Below are positions 9,097 through 17,245 of a stretch of 46,561 bases of DNA, piece by piece. A program made the translations under genes and the position numbers. Under the pieces are notes generated by a model. It was not told the DNA's origin. It ran no database searches and saw nothing but the letters and a program-made list of their open reading frames with translations. The stretch is from Oleiharenicola sp. (GTDB lineage Bacteria > Verrucomicrobiota > Verrucomicrobiia > Opitutales > Opitutaceae), in contig JANYDW010000014.1 of the NCBI GenBank assembly GCA_025363455.1, forward strand, positions 1-46,561. The letters are read 5' to 3'. Every line of letters begins with the position of its first letter. The stretch's first letter is position 1.

Positions 9097-9501
9097 TCAT
9101 TTCTCCCGCGACGGGATCAGCGGCATCACCCAATAGGTCTGTCCACCATAGAGCCAGGGCTTGGCACCGCGAGGCATGGGCACGTTATTGGGCAGGACCT
9201 CGGGAGCTCGATTACGTGGCGAATCGATGCCCGGTTCGGGCCTCGACGGCTTGTCGTGACCGGGGGTGCCCCACGACGGCACTTGGAAGAGATCCAGGGG
9301 TTTGTCGCGCAGGACCGGCGGTGTGGGAAGAAGCGCGCGCGGGGGCGGGGGGAGCGTGCCGCGCAAGCTGAAGTCATCGATCAGTGGTTTCGAGGAGGTG
9401 CTTTCATCCCAAGCCCGGGCGACCTCGGAGGAATTCTTGAGATCGGCAGCCGAGGCCGTGATGGCTACCATGAGGCTGGCAATCAGATGGGGGGGCTTCA
9501 T
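9097..9501 (-). CDS. Small secreted hypothetical protein
   Basis: A 134-residue product with a short signal peptide (MKPPHLIASLMVAITASAADL, cleavage likely after the ASA), then a proline-rich region without membrane segments. The end is ordered-looking: NNVPMPRGAKPWLYGGQTYW and then VMPLIP. I do not recognise the family. It lies 25 bases past the end of the AI-2E-type permease on the same strand, so the two may be co-transcribed. The signal peptide and the conserved-looking Gly/Tyr/Trp patch argue for a real gene. A periplasmic or surface role is inference. Confidence 0.6.
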   Translation of the reverse strand: MKPPHLIASLMVAITASAADLKNSSEVARAWDESTSSKPLIDDFSLRGTLPPPPRALLPTPPVLRDKPLDLFQVPSWGTPGHDKPSRPEPGIDSPRNRAPEVLPNNVPMPRGAKPWLYGGQTYWVMPLIPSREK

Positions 9502-9526
9502 GCGGGGTGGCTATTCGACCGCATCT

Positions 9527-10681
9527 TTAGACCAAAGTTTCATCGGCAGCTTTGAAATAATTCCGACGAACGAAGCGCCAGGCGGTCACGAAGAACGCCG
9601 TGAGTGGCACCGCCAGCATCATGCCGAGCACGCCGCCGAGGGCCTGGCCCCAAAAAAACACCGCCACAATGATCGCGACCGGGTGCAGCCCGGTCTGCTT
9701 GCCCATGATTCGTGGCGTAAGGAACCAGCCTTCGATCGCCTGCACGACGCCGAACACCCCCAGGCAGATTCCGACCAACGGCAGGCCACCGTCCGGTTGC
9801 AAAAAGGCCAGCGGCAACGCGACACTCAGGCCGAGGATCGAGCCGAGGTAGGGCACGAGGTTAAGCAGGCCCGTCAGCAGGCCGATCGCCAGGCCGAACT
9901 TTAGCCCGGCGAGCGAGAAGCCAGTCGCGAGCAGCACGCCCATGATCAACCCGATGAGCAGCTGGCCACGGGAAAAAGCCACCAGGATACCGAGAAATTC
10001 ACCAATGAGAAACACCACATCATCCCGATGCTCCTTCTGCAGAAAAGGCAGATGCTCAGGGAGGGACTTTGTCGGGTCTTCGTTCGAGAGCAGGAAGAAA
10101 AAGAGATATACGGGTATGACCGCAACCGAGGCCGCGAAGCCGAAGATCCCAAAGAGTCCCGCGCCCGCCGACTTGATGGTCGGGGCCAGATGACCGAGCA
10201 GGTCCTGCGCCTGCTGGGTCAGGCCATCGAGGGCGGCCTTGACCGTGGGGTTGTCGAGATAGGGCCGGATTATCGCCAGCCAGCCAGGATAATGCAGTTC
10301 GCCCCAGGCGATTGTTTTTTGCCAGAGCGTCGGCAGGTACGCGATGAAGTCCAGGAGTTGCGTGGCCAGGGCCGGCAGGAAGGTGACGAGCAGGCCGGCC
10401 ACCAGCAGGAGAAAGACCAGGTAAAGGAGCACCACAGCGACGGTTCGGCGGAGCTTCAGCCGTCGTTCGAAAAAGGTTACCACCGGACGCATCAGGAGCG
10501 CCAGGATGCCGGCGACCGCCAGCGGCCAGATGACACTCGAAAACGCGCTGATGAAACGGGCCACCCCCGTGAGGACCCAAAAGAGCAGACCGCCGATGGC
10601 ACACATCGCGGCGAAGCCCAGGGCGAACCCGACCAGCTTGCGTTGCGCAGGGGTCAGGAGTGGGGTGGACTCGGCTGACAT
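9527..10681 (-). CDS. AI-2E/PerM family permease
   Basis: A 384-residue inner-membrane protein with about eight hydrophobic helices in the order typical of the family. There are two near the N-terminus (LVGFALGFAAMCAIGGLLFW and VIWPLAVAGILALLMRPVV), a pair around VAVVLLYLVFLLLVAGLLV, a soluble middle section and a C-terminal bundle. The conserved late motif is NLVPYLGSILG, followed by G..L.P.ImGk (LTPRIMGKQTGLHP) and a final helix AFFVTAWRFVRR. Family members are proposed exporters or antiporters for small solutes; the AI-2 label comes from one member and should not be taken as the function here. The ATG at 10681 gives a standard length. It faces a repeat-rich region and its own promoter is not evident. 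Confidence 0.85.
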   Translation of the reverse strand: MSAESTPLLTPAQRKLVGFALGFAAMCAIGGLLFWVLTGVARFISAFSSVIWPLAVAGILALLMRPVVTFFERRLKLRRTVAVVLLYLVFLLLVAGLLVTFLPALATQLLDFIAYLPTLWQKTIAWGELHYPGWLAIIRPYLDNPTVKAALDGLTQQAQDLLGHLAPTIKSAGAGLFGIFGFAASVAVIPVYLFFFLLSNEDPTKSLPEHLPFLQKEHRDDVVFLIGEFLGILVAFSRGQLLIGLIMGVLLATGFSLAGLKFGLAIGLLTGLLNLVPYLGSILGLSVALPLAFLQPDGGLPLVGICLGVFGVVQAIEGWFLTPRIMGKQTGLHPVAIIVAVFFWGQALGGVLGMMLAVPLTAFFVTAWRFVRRNYFKAADETLV

Positions 10682-10713
10682 GGTGCGGGTGTCGTTAAAG
10701 GTCCGGGGCCCAT

Positions 10714-11151
10714 CTACCGGCCGTCAGCCGCTTTCATTTGTTGGTTGGCCACAATCACCCCTTTGGCATCAGGGCCCAGCCCCAGCCATTCCCGGGCCTC
10801 GTCCAGCGCCACGAATACCTTGAGCTTGCAGGGAGCCTTTTGGCCAAACTGGCTGACGTAGATGCGGGCCACGCCATATTCCGTTTCGCTAGCCACCAGG
10901 ATCGCCGAATGGCAACTGCCGCTACGTCCCCAGCTGTTCATCACCACGTGCATGAGATCGCGCACATCCTCGGGCATTATGCCGGAGAAATCGGCCTGCC
11001 GCAGATCCCAGAGTGCATTCATGTCGGGGTTGAACTGCTTTGAAGTGTAGAGCCCGGGCAAAATCTCGCGAAACACCGGCAGGCTGATGGTACCAGACAC
11101 GGTATGGGTCCGGATCATGCGTTCCGGGTCAAACACGGTCACGATGTTCAT
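10714..11151 (-). CDS. Small cytoplasmic STAS/SpoIIAA-like hypothetical protein
   Basis: About 145 residues, without signal or membrane segments. The mix of short strands and helices (FDPERMIRTHTVSGTIS, MNALWDLRQADFSG, ILVASETEYGVARIYVSQ, KVFVALDEAREWLGL) resembles the SpoIIAA/STAS-like small proteins, including the one at 40480-40866. The Asp-Leu-Arg in 'LWDLRQAD' sits where such proteins have a 'lvDlr' strand end. I chose the ATG at 11151. An ATG at 11205 adds 18 residues of Pro/Ser-rich sequence, and the open frame runs back to 11442 through an intergenic repeat, which is not credible coding sequence. Function unknown. Confidence 0.55.
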   Translation of the reverse strand: MNIVTVFDPERMIRTHTVSGTISLPVFREILPGLYTSKQFNPDMNALWDLRQADFSGIMPEDVRDLMHVVMNSWGRSGSCHSAILVASETEYGVARIYVSQFGQKAPCKLKVFVALDEAREWLGLGPDAKGVIVANQQMKAADGR

Positions 11152-11319
11152 CTTCCGACTGAACGGGGCAAGAGAGCCGGGTTGGGGAGAGGGCGGCAGG
11201 TTCATCGGACAGTGTGGTTTGGTAGCGGGACGGCGCGAATAGTCGAGGTTGGACTGCGGATGGACAGAACAAGGCCGTTTACCGCGGATTTCGCAGATGG
11301 CCCAGATAGGCGTTGAACC

Positions 11320-11433
11320 GTAGGAGCCTGCTTGCAGGCGATTGGGTGGGACAACGACGGACCGAGCGCTGATCGCCTGCCCCACGGCAGGCTCTGGGCC
11401 CTGAGTCCGTCGAGCGGGCAAGCAGACTCCTAC
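11320..11433. repeat. REP-like palindrome, family A (copy 1, degenerate)
   Basis: GTAGGAGCCTGCTTGCAGGC at the left pairs imperfectly with GCGGGCAAGCAGACTCCTAC at the right, with an inner palindrome GATCGCCTGCCCCACGGCAG. It is a degenerate relative of the perfect copy at 46436-46512. The sequence style matches REP elements (repetitive extragenic palindromes). It fills most of the gap between the STAS-like gene and the PadR promoter. Confidence 0.75.
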
Positions 11434-11485
11434 ATTCGGCATTGATCTGCGTCATCCGCGGAAAGCTCGATCAAACCTTCTCGCC

Positions 11486-11520
11486 TTGACATTCTAGGGG
11501 AGCGCGGCTCTCTCCTAGAA
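11486..11520 (+). promoter_or_regulatory. Candidate padR promoter and PadR operator
   Basis: TTGACA (11486-11491) is a good -35 box. Directly after it lies an inverted repeat, TTCTAGGGGAG (11492-11502) and CTCTCCTAGAA (11510-11520), with one mismatch and a 7-base centre. A further CTAGG follows. Autoregulation of padR by binding this dyad is the usual family arrangement. A clear -10 box at 17-base spacing is not visible. Confidence 0.55.
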
Positions 11521-11537
11521 AGTCTAGGCGAACATCC

Positions 11538-11870
11538 ATGACCCACCACAAAGCCGACCTCCTGCAGGGCACCCTCGACCTGCTCATCCTGAAATCGCTC
11601 CAGAACGAGCCCATGCACGGCTTCGGCATCGCCGTGCGGATCGGGCAAATGTCGAAGGACATGCTGACGGTGGAACAGGGCTCGCTCTACCCGGCACTCT
11701 ATCGCCTGGAGGACCAAGGCTGGATCAAAGCGGAGTGGGGAATCTCCGACAACAACCGGAAAGCGAAGTTCTATACGCTCACGGCCGCGGGCCGGAAGCA
11801 GCTCACCACCGAGGAGCAAAGCTGGGCGAAACTTTCCACGGCGATCAATCTGGTGCTGGGGAATGCCTGA
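11538..11870 (+). CDS. PadR family transcriptional regulator
   Basis: A 110-residue winged-helix repressor of the short PadR class (s-PadR). The opening LLQGTLDLLILKSLQNEPMHGFGI is the family's first two helices, then VEQGSLYPALYRLEDQGWIKAEW is the recognition helix and wing, and KFYTLTAAGRKQL closes the domain. It starts 18 bases after a dyad that it probably binds. It stands 97 bases ahead of three tandem ADOP permeases, the usual context for this subfamily in Acidobacteria and Verrucomicrobia. The expected role is control of its own gene and of the permeases; the ligand is unknown. Confidence 0.9.
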   Translation: MTHHKADLLQGTLDLLILKSLQNEPMHGFGIAVRIGQMSKDMLTVEQGSLYPALYRLEDQGWIKAEWGISDNNRKAKFYTLTAAGRKQLTTEEQSWAKLSTAINLVLGNA

Positions 11871-11875
11871 AGGGA

Positions 11876-11964
11876 ATCGTTCTCGTTCTCCTAATCTTTC
11901 TCTTTCTCCCAAACCAACACAGATGAACCGAGAGAACGATTACGAGTAAGAGAACGAGAACGAT
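11876..11964 (+). repeat. 15-bp inverted repeat ahead of the first permease
   Basis: ATCGTTCTCGTTCTC (11876-11890) and GAGAACGAGAACGAT (11950-11964) are perfect complements separated by 59 bases. They lie between the padR stop and the ATG at 11968. In RNA this would form a long hairpin whose base ends three bases before the start codon, so it could hide the ribosome site or act as an attenuator. It could equally be a small dispersed element. Confidence 0.6.
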
Positions 11965-11967
11965 CAC

Positions 11968-14583
11968 ATGAGATTCCTGAGCAAAGTTCGTTCGTTGTTT
12001 CGAAAAGAAAAACTCGACGCCGAGATGACCGAGGAGATGCAGGCTCACGTTGGACTGTAGGCCGAACGTAACCGGGCCGAAGGAATGAACCCGGACGAGG
12101 CCCGCTACGCGGCACTGCGACAGTTCGGCAATGTGGCGAGTGTACAGGAGCGGGCGCGCGAGACGCGGCCCGGGGTGGGCCTGGAACTTTTTGTTCGGGA
12201 TATCGCCTTTGCTCTGCGGTCGCTGCGGCGCAACCTGGGTTTCGCGGCGACCGTCACGGTGTCGCTTATGTTGGGGATCGGTGCCGCCACGGCGGTCTAT
12301 TCCGTGGTCCACGCGGTGTTGCTGGCGCCGCTGGCTTATGGTCGCCAGGGCGAGCTCCTCCAGATCCAAGCCCGTCATGTGCGCGACGGCGCTTCCGACC
12401 TGACGCCGGCGACATTCGGCGATGTGGCGGCGAGTGCGTCATCCTTCGACGCGGTGGCCGCCCAGTATTACTACTACCTCAACCTGACCGGAACTGCTGT
12501 CCCGGCACTGGTGAACAGCGCTGACGTGACGGGGGATTTCTTTCGTGTGTTTCAAGTCCAACCGTGGCGTGGCCGTGCTTTCGGCCCGGCGGATCAGGCC
12601 AAAAATGCAACTCCGGTCGTGGTCTTGGGGCATGCCCTGTGGCGGAGCCAGTTCGGCGGCGACGAATCATTGCTGGGGAGTCAAATCCTCCTCGACGACG
12701 TGGCGTATGAGGTGGTGGGGATCATGCCACCGGGCTTCACCGACCCCGCAGGCACGGCGCAGTTGTGGCGGCCGATGCGCCCGGGGCGGGACAATCTCAC
12801 CGATCGCAGCTCGCATTATTGGACGGGATTCGCGCGCGGCAAATCCGGCGTGACCGTCGAGCAAGCCAACGCGGAGCTCGACACGATCAGCCAGCGACTC
12901 GTCCGGGCTTATCCCGCGAACTACCAGGACTGGACATTGCAGGCGGTGGACCTGCGCAGCCGGCTGGTGGGTGATTACCGCCGCGGCTTGTGGACCCTGC
13001 TCGCCGCCGTGGGGTGCCTGATCGCCATCACCTGCGCCAATGTCACGAGCCTCTCGATCATCCGCGCCGCCGCGCGCGGACGGGAGCTGGCGGTCCGTGC
13101 CGCGCTCGGGTCGTCGCGGGGGCGGTTGGTCCGCCTGCTGGTGGCGGAGAGCCTCGTTCTGGCCGTGATTGGCGGTGTGGGTGGCGTGCTATTGGCGAAA
13201 TGGGGCGTCGTCGCATTACTGGCGGGATTGCCCCCGGGCTGGCTGCCCCGTGCGGAGGAGATTTCTCTCAACTGGGCGGTACTGGGTGTCAGTGCTTCGC
13301 TCGCGGCGGCCTGTGGCCTGGCCGCTGGCGTCGTGCCCGGTTGGATCGCGGCCAAAGTAGAACCGACCGATGCGCTCAAGGATGGCGTCCGTGGCTCCGC
13401 AGGATTGCGCTGCAGCCGGCTGCGGGCATGGCTCGTCGGCGCGGAGATCGGGCTCGCCGTCGTGTTGTTGTCGAGTGCTGGTCTCCTCGCGCGGAGCTTT
13501 TCACGGTTGGCGAAGCGGTCGCCCGGCATCGACGCCTCGCACCTGCTGTCGCTCACGATCTCGCATTCCGGCAAACGCTACGACCAGCCGGCCAAAAGCT
13601 GGGCTTACTTCTCCCGTGCCGAAGCCGCGGTGGCCGCGCTGCCGGGAGTCGAGGCCGCCGGCTTCACCCAGACTTCGCCCTTTCGCTGGGGTATCCCCGC
13701 GGGATTCACCGCGGTCGGTGCCGCCGGACCTGATCCGCATGCCGAGACCGTCCAGGCGTACACCGATTCCGTTGGCGTCGATTTTTTCAAGGCCACGGGA
13801 ATCCCGCTCCGGACAGGGCGGCGTTTCGGTCCCGCAGATGACTATCGGGCGCGGCCCATGGTCATTCTCAGCGAAAGCGCCGCTCGGCGTTTCTTCGGGA
13901 AGGAGAATGCCATTGGCCGGCGCATTTCCTCGGGTGGGGACCAAAGCTTTGAAGTCGTCGGCGTGATGGGCGATGTGCGCCGGTCGGGTTTGGTGGCAGA
14001 CGCACCGCTCCAAGTTTATCGGCCGCTCGCCCAGCGCACGCCCTCATTCGCTACCCTGATGGTTCGTACATCCCTGCCGCCGGTGGCGATGGCAAACTCC
14101 GTGCAGGCGGCACTTTTGAGGATCGATCCGGATACCCCGGTTACGGATGTCGCGCCGATGGATGAGATTGTCGGGCGCAGTATCGCGCAACCAAAGCTAC
14201 ATTTTCAATTGTTCGGATTGTTCTCCACGCTGGCGGTGTTGTTGTCCGGCGTCGGATTGTACGGCCTCGTCGCTTACGGCGTCGGGCAGCGGACGCGAGA
14301 GTTCGGAATCCGAATGGCGCTGGGCGCCACGCCCGCAGGCCTCTCGCGGCAGGTCCTGTGGGACGGGGCGAAAATAGCGGCTTGGGGGGCAGGCGCCGGG
14401 CTGGCCGGCACGCTGTTCGGCGCGCGCATGCTGGAAAATCTGGTCTACGATGTTTCGCTCTACGACCCCCAAGTACTGGCCGTCGTAGGGGTCGTGCTGG
14501 CGAGCGTCACCGGCTTGGCCTGCTGGCTGCCGGCGCGCCGGGCGGCGAGGGTTGACCCGGTGGTGGCATTAAGGGCCGAGTGA
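11968..14583 (+). pseudogene. ADOP-type duplicated permease (1), with amber stop at codon 31
   Basis: FtsX/MacB-like inner-membrane permease of the 'acidobacterial duplicated orphan permease' type. There is an N-terminal ADOP segment (LFRKEKLDAEMTEEMQ), a first helix (VTVSLMLGIGAATAVYSVVH) with a MacB-like periplasmic domain, and a central FtsX bundle. A second periplasmic domain and a final FtsX bundle follow, ending in LPARRAARVDPVVALRAE. From the ATG at 11968 the frame matches the paralogues downstream, but codon 31 (12058-12060) is TAG where they have CAG (LQAERN, MQAARN). That is a one-base change. Translation might restart at the ATG at 12085, giving 832 residues without the ADOP leader. 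Such proteins have no ATPase of their own and none is encoded nearby. Confidence 0.8.
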
Positions 14584-14602
14584 AATTGAAAGTGACCGAA
14601 CC

Positions 14603-17227
14603 ATGAGGCTCCTCCGCAAACTCCGCCTGCTGTTCCGTAAGGACCACCTCGACGCCGAAATGGCCGAGGAAATGCAGCTGCATGTTGACATGCAGGCCGC
14701 GCGCAACCGTCGGTCGGGCATGGCGGCCGCTGAGGCGTGTTTCGCGGCGCAGCGCGAATTCGGCAATATCGCCAGCATCCAGCAGAAAGCGCGCGAACAG
14801 CGCGGCGGTGTCTGGCTCGAACATTTGCAGCGCGATCTGCGACACGGCTGGCGGATGATCGGCAAGCATCCTGGCCTGTCCGCGGTCATCATCCTGTCGC
14901 TGGGCATCGGAATTGGGGCCAATACGGTCATTTTCTCGTGGCTTCGCGGGCTCGTGTTCCGACCGCTGCCCGGCGTACCACACGCGACCGAGGTGCTGCT
15001 GGTGGAACCGCGCCTGGAGTCTGGTTCCTATCCTGGAGCGTCATGGCTGGAGTATCGCGACCTGCAGGCGCGGCTGCCGGCCTTCGAGTCGCTGCTGGCC
15101 TACCGCTCGACTCCACTCAATTACGGCGCGCCTGACCGGGAGGAGCGAGCTTACGGCCAGTTCGTATCTGGTAACTTCTTCTCCGCGCTCGGCATGCAAC
15201 CCGCGCTCGGCCGGCTTTTGCGTCCTGACGAAACCGATCGCGCCGGCGGTCCGGCGGTGGTGGTCATTTCGCACGACTTCTGGCTGGCGCGCTTCGGAGG
15301 TTCGCCGGACACGCTCGGCAAGGAAATCCTGGTCAACGAACGCCGCTGCACAATCGTCGGCGTCGCCCCCCAGGGCTTCCGTGGCATGATTGTCGGGCTG
15401 ACCTTCGATCTGTTCCTGCCGGCAACGATGGTGCCGGAACTCCTTCGCGGTTCCAAGGAACTCGAACAGCGGGAGAACCGGGGATATTCGCTGGCTGGCC
15501 GGCTGCGGCCGGGAGCCACATCGGCGGGGGCGGGCGGGCAGCTCGACACGGCCCTCGCGGCGCTGGCGACGGAATTTCCTGTCAGCAACGGGGGCGTGAA
15601 AGGGGAGGTGCTGGCCTTCTGGCGGGCGCCACGCGGCGCCGGTCGGTTGCTGCTCGGCGGCCTGGCGGTGTTGCAGGGCTTCATGTTGCTGGTGCTGGCG
15701 GTGGTCTGCGCGAACGCGGCGAATCTCCTGCTGGCGCGTGCGTCCGCCCGACGTCGGGAAATTGGCGTCCGGCTTGCCCTCGGGGCACGTCCCGGGCAGA
15801 TCCTGCGGCAGTTTTTGGTCGAGAGCCTGTTGCTCGGCGGCCTGGCGGCGATTGTCGGCACGCTGCTCGCGTGGTGGGGCAACGAGGCCCTGCGAGCCGT
15901 GCCCCTGCCGGGCGCGTTGCCCTTCAAGTTTGACACCCGCCTGGAGTGGGCGGGCCTGGCTTTCAGCCTGTTGCTCGGTCCGGGTTGCGCGTTCGTCTTC
16001 GGCCTGGTGCCGGCGGTGAAGTCTGCCCGCACCGACGCGCAGCTGGCACTACGCGTTGCCCGGTCCTCGCACGGCCGGAGTGGCCTTCCCCGGGTGCTGG
16101 TCGCCACGGAGGTCGCCCTCGCGTTGCTCGTGTTGATGGGGGCGGCGTTGATGATGCGGAGCTTTCTCGAGACGCGCACGGCCGACCCGGGCTTCAAGGC
16201 GCCGGGCGTCCTCCTCGGGAGCTACGATCTTTCCGGCGTGGGTTACGACCGGGCTGTCGGGCTCAGCCTGACGGACGACTTGCTGCACCGGCTGACGGCG
16301 ACGCCGGGCGTGGAATCCGCGGCCATCGCGTCGTGGGTGCCGCTTGATTTTCATGCGATGCCGAGCACGACTTTCACGATCAATGGTCGCACCCGGAGCG
16401 ACGGGGGACAGGACCGCGCGCTAGGGTACTCGGTAACCCCCGGCTATTTTACGGTGATGGGGCTGCCGCTGGTCGCGGGTCGCGACTTCACGGACCTGAA
16501 GGACACCGCGCAGCCACCGCAAGCCGTGGTGAACGAGGAGTTCGTGCGCCGGTTTTTGGCCGGCAGCCCGGCTCTTGGGCATCAGCTCGCCACCGGGGGT
16601 GGCAACTTTGAGATTGTCGGCGTGGTCCGGAATTCGCTCTACGAGACCTTTGGCGAGCCTCTGAAGCCGATCGTGTACTTCTCCTACCGCGAGCGATTCC
16701 GGTCCAGCGGGGAGCTCCACGTCCGCTGGCGGAACTCCGAGCCCGGGCTGGCGCCCGACCTGCGCCGGCTCGTGCGGGAGGCGAATCCGGCGATCACGTT
16801 GCACGATATCCGCACGCTGACCGAACACGTGGACAAGAACCTGTTTTTCCGCCGAATCCCCGCGCGCATGTTCGCCGTGCTGGGACCGCTGATCCTGTTC
16901 CTGGCGGCGGTGGGCATCTATGCAGTCGTCGCCTGTGCCGTGGCCCAGCGCACGACCGAGATCGGCGTGCGGCTCGCCCTCGGTGCCTCCAGCCAGCGAG
17001 TCGTGCGGGAAATTGTTCGCGAAACCCTGCGGGTCGTCTGGTTCGGGTTGGCGCCGGCCTGGTTTGTCGCCTTCGTGGTCATGCTCCATGTGCGCGGCGG
17101 CATCCTGAACGCCCCGATCCTGCTGGGCGTACCGCTGCTTCTGGTCGCCGTGGCCGCCCTCGCTGCGTGGTTGCCGGCGCGGCGCGCGGCGAAAGTGGAC
17201 CCGATGGTGGCGCTGAGAGCGGAGTGA
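14603..17227 (+). CDS. ADOP-type duplicated FtsX/MacB-like permease (2)
   Basis: An 874-residue inner-membrane permease, intact. Order: ADOP leader (RKLRLLFRKDHLDAEMAEEM), first helix AVIILSLGIGIGANTVIFSW at about residues 92-111, and a MacB-type periplasmic domain. A three-helix FtsX bundle around LMLLVLAVVCANAANLLLAR comes next, then a second periplasmic domain and a last bundle ending LPARRAAKVDPMVALRAE. It starts 19 bases after permease 1. The family lacks an ATPase partner in cis; role unproven, with lipid or envelope stress export or signalling usually suggested. Divergence from permeases 1 and 3 is large, so the triplication is old. Confidence 0.9.
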   Translation: MRLLRKLRLLFRKDHLDAEMAEEMQLHVDMQAARNRRSGMAAAEACFAAQREFGNIASIQQKAREQRGGVWLEHLQRDLRHGWRMIGKHPGLSAVIILSLGIGIGANTVIFSWLRGLVFRPLPGVPHATEVLLVEPRLESGSYPGASWLEYRDLQARLPAFESLLAYRSTPLNYGAPDREERAYGQFVSGNFFSALGMQPALGRLLRPDETDRAGGPAVVVISHDFWLARFGGSPDTLGKEILVNERRCTIVGVAPQGFRGMIVGLTFDLFLPATMVPELLRGSKELEQRENRGYSLAGRLRPGATSAGAGGQLDTALAALATEFPVSNGGVKGEVLAFWRAPRGAGRLLLGGLAVLQGFMLLVLAVVCANAANLLLARASARRREIGVRLALGARPGQILRQFLVESLLLGGLAAIVGTLLAWWGNEALRAVPLPGALPFKFDTRLEWAGLAFSLLLGPGCAFVFGLVPAVKSARTDAQLALRVARSSHGRSGLPRVLVATEVALALLVLMGAALMMRSFLETRTADPGFKAPGVLLGSYDLSGVGYDRAVGLSLTDDLLHRLTATPGVESAAIASWVPLDFHAMPSTTFTINGRTRSDGGQDRALGYSVTPGYFTVMGLPLVAGRDFTDLKDTAQPPQAVVNEEFVRRFLAGSPALGHQLATGGGNFEIVGVVRNSLYETFGEPLKPIVYFSYRERFRSSGELHVRWRNSEPGLAPDLRRLVREANPAITLHDIRTLTEHVDKNLFFRRIPARMFAVLGPLILFLAAVGIYAVVACAVAQRTTEIGVRLALGASSQRVVREIVRETLRVVWFGLAPAWFVAFVVMLHVRGGILNAPILLGVPLLLVAVAALAAWLPARRAAKVDPMVALRAE

Positions 17228-17245
17228 GTATCGGAGAAACCTGAA

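Noticed and set aside
11206..11442. N-terminal extension of the STAS-like gene
   Set aside because: It is translated from the REP-like palindrome and flanking intergenic sequence.
11968..14583. Amber codon read as a special amino acid in ADOP 1
   Set aside because: The paralogues have plain CAG there and nothing suggests pyrrolysine or stop-codon recoding.
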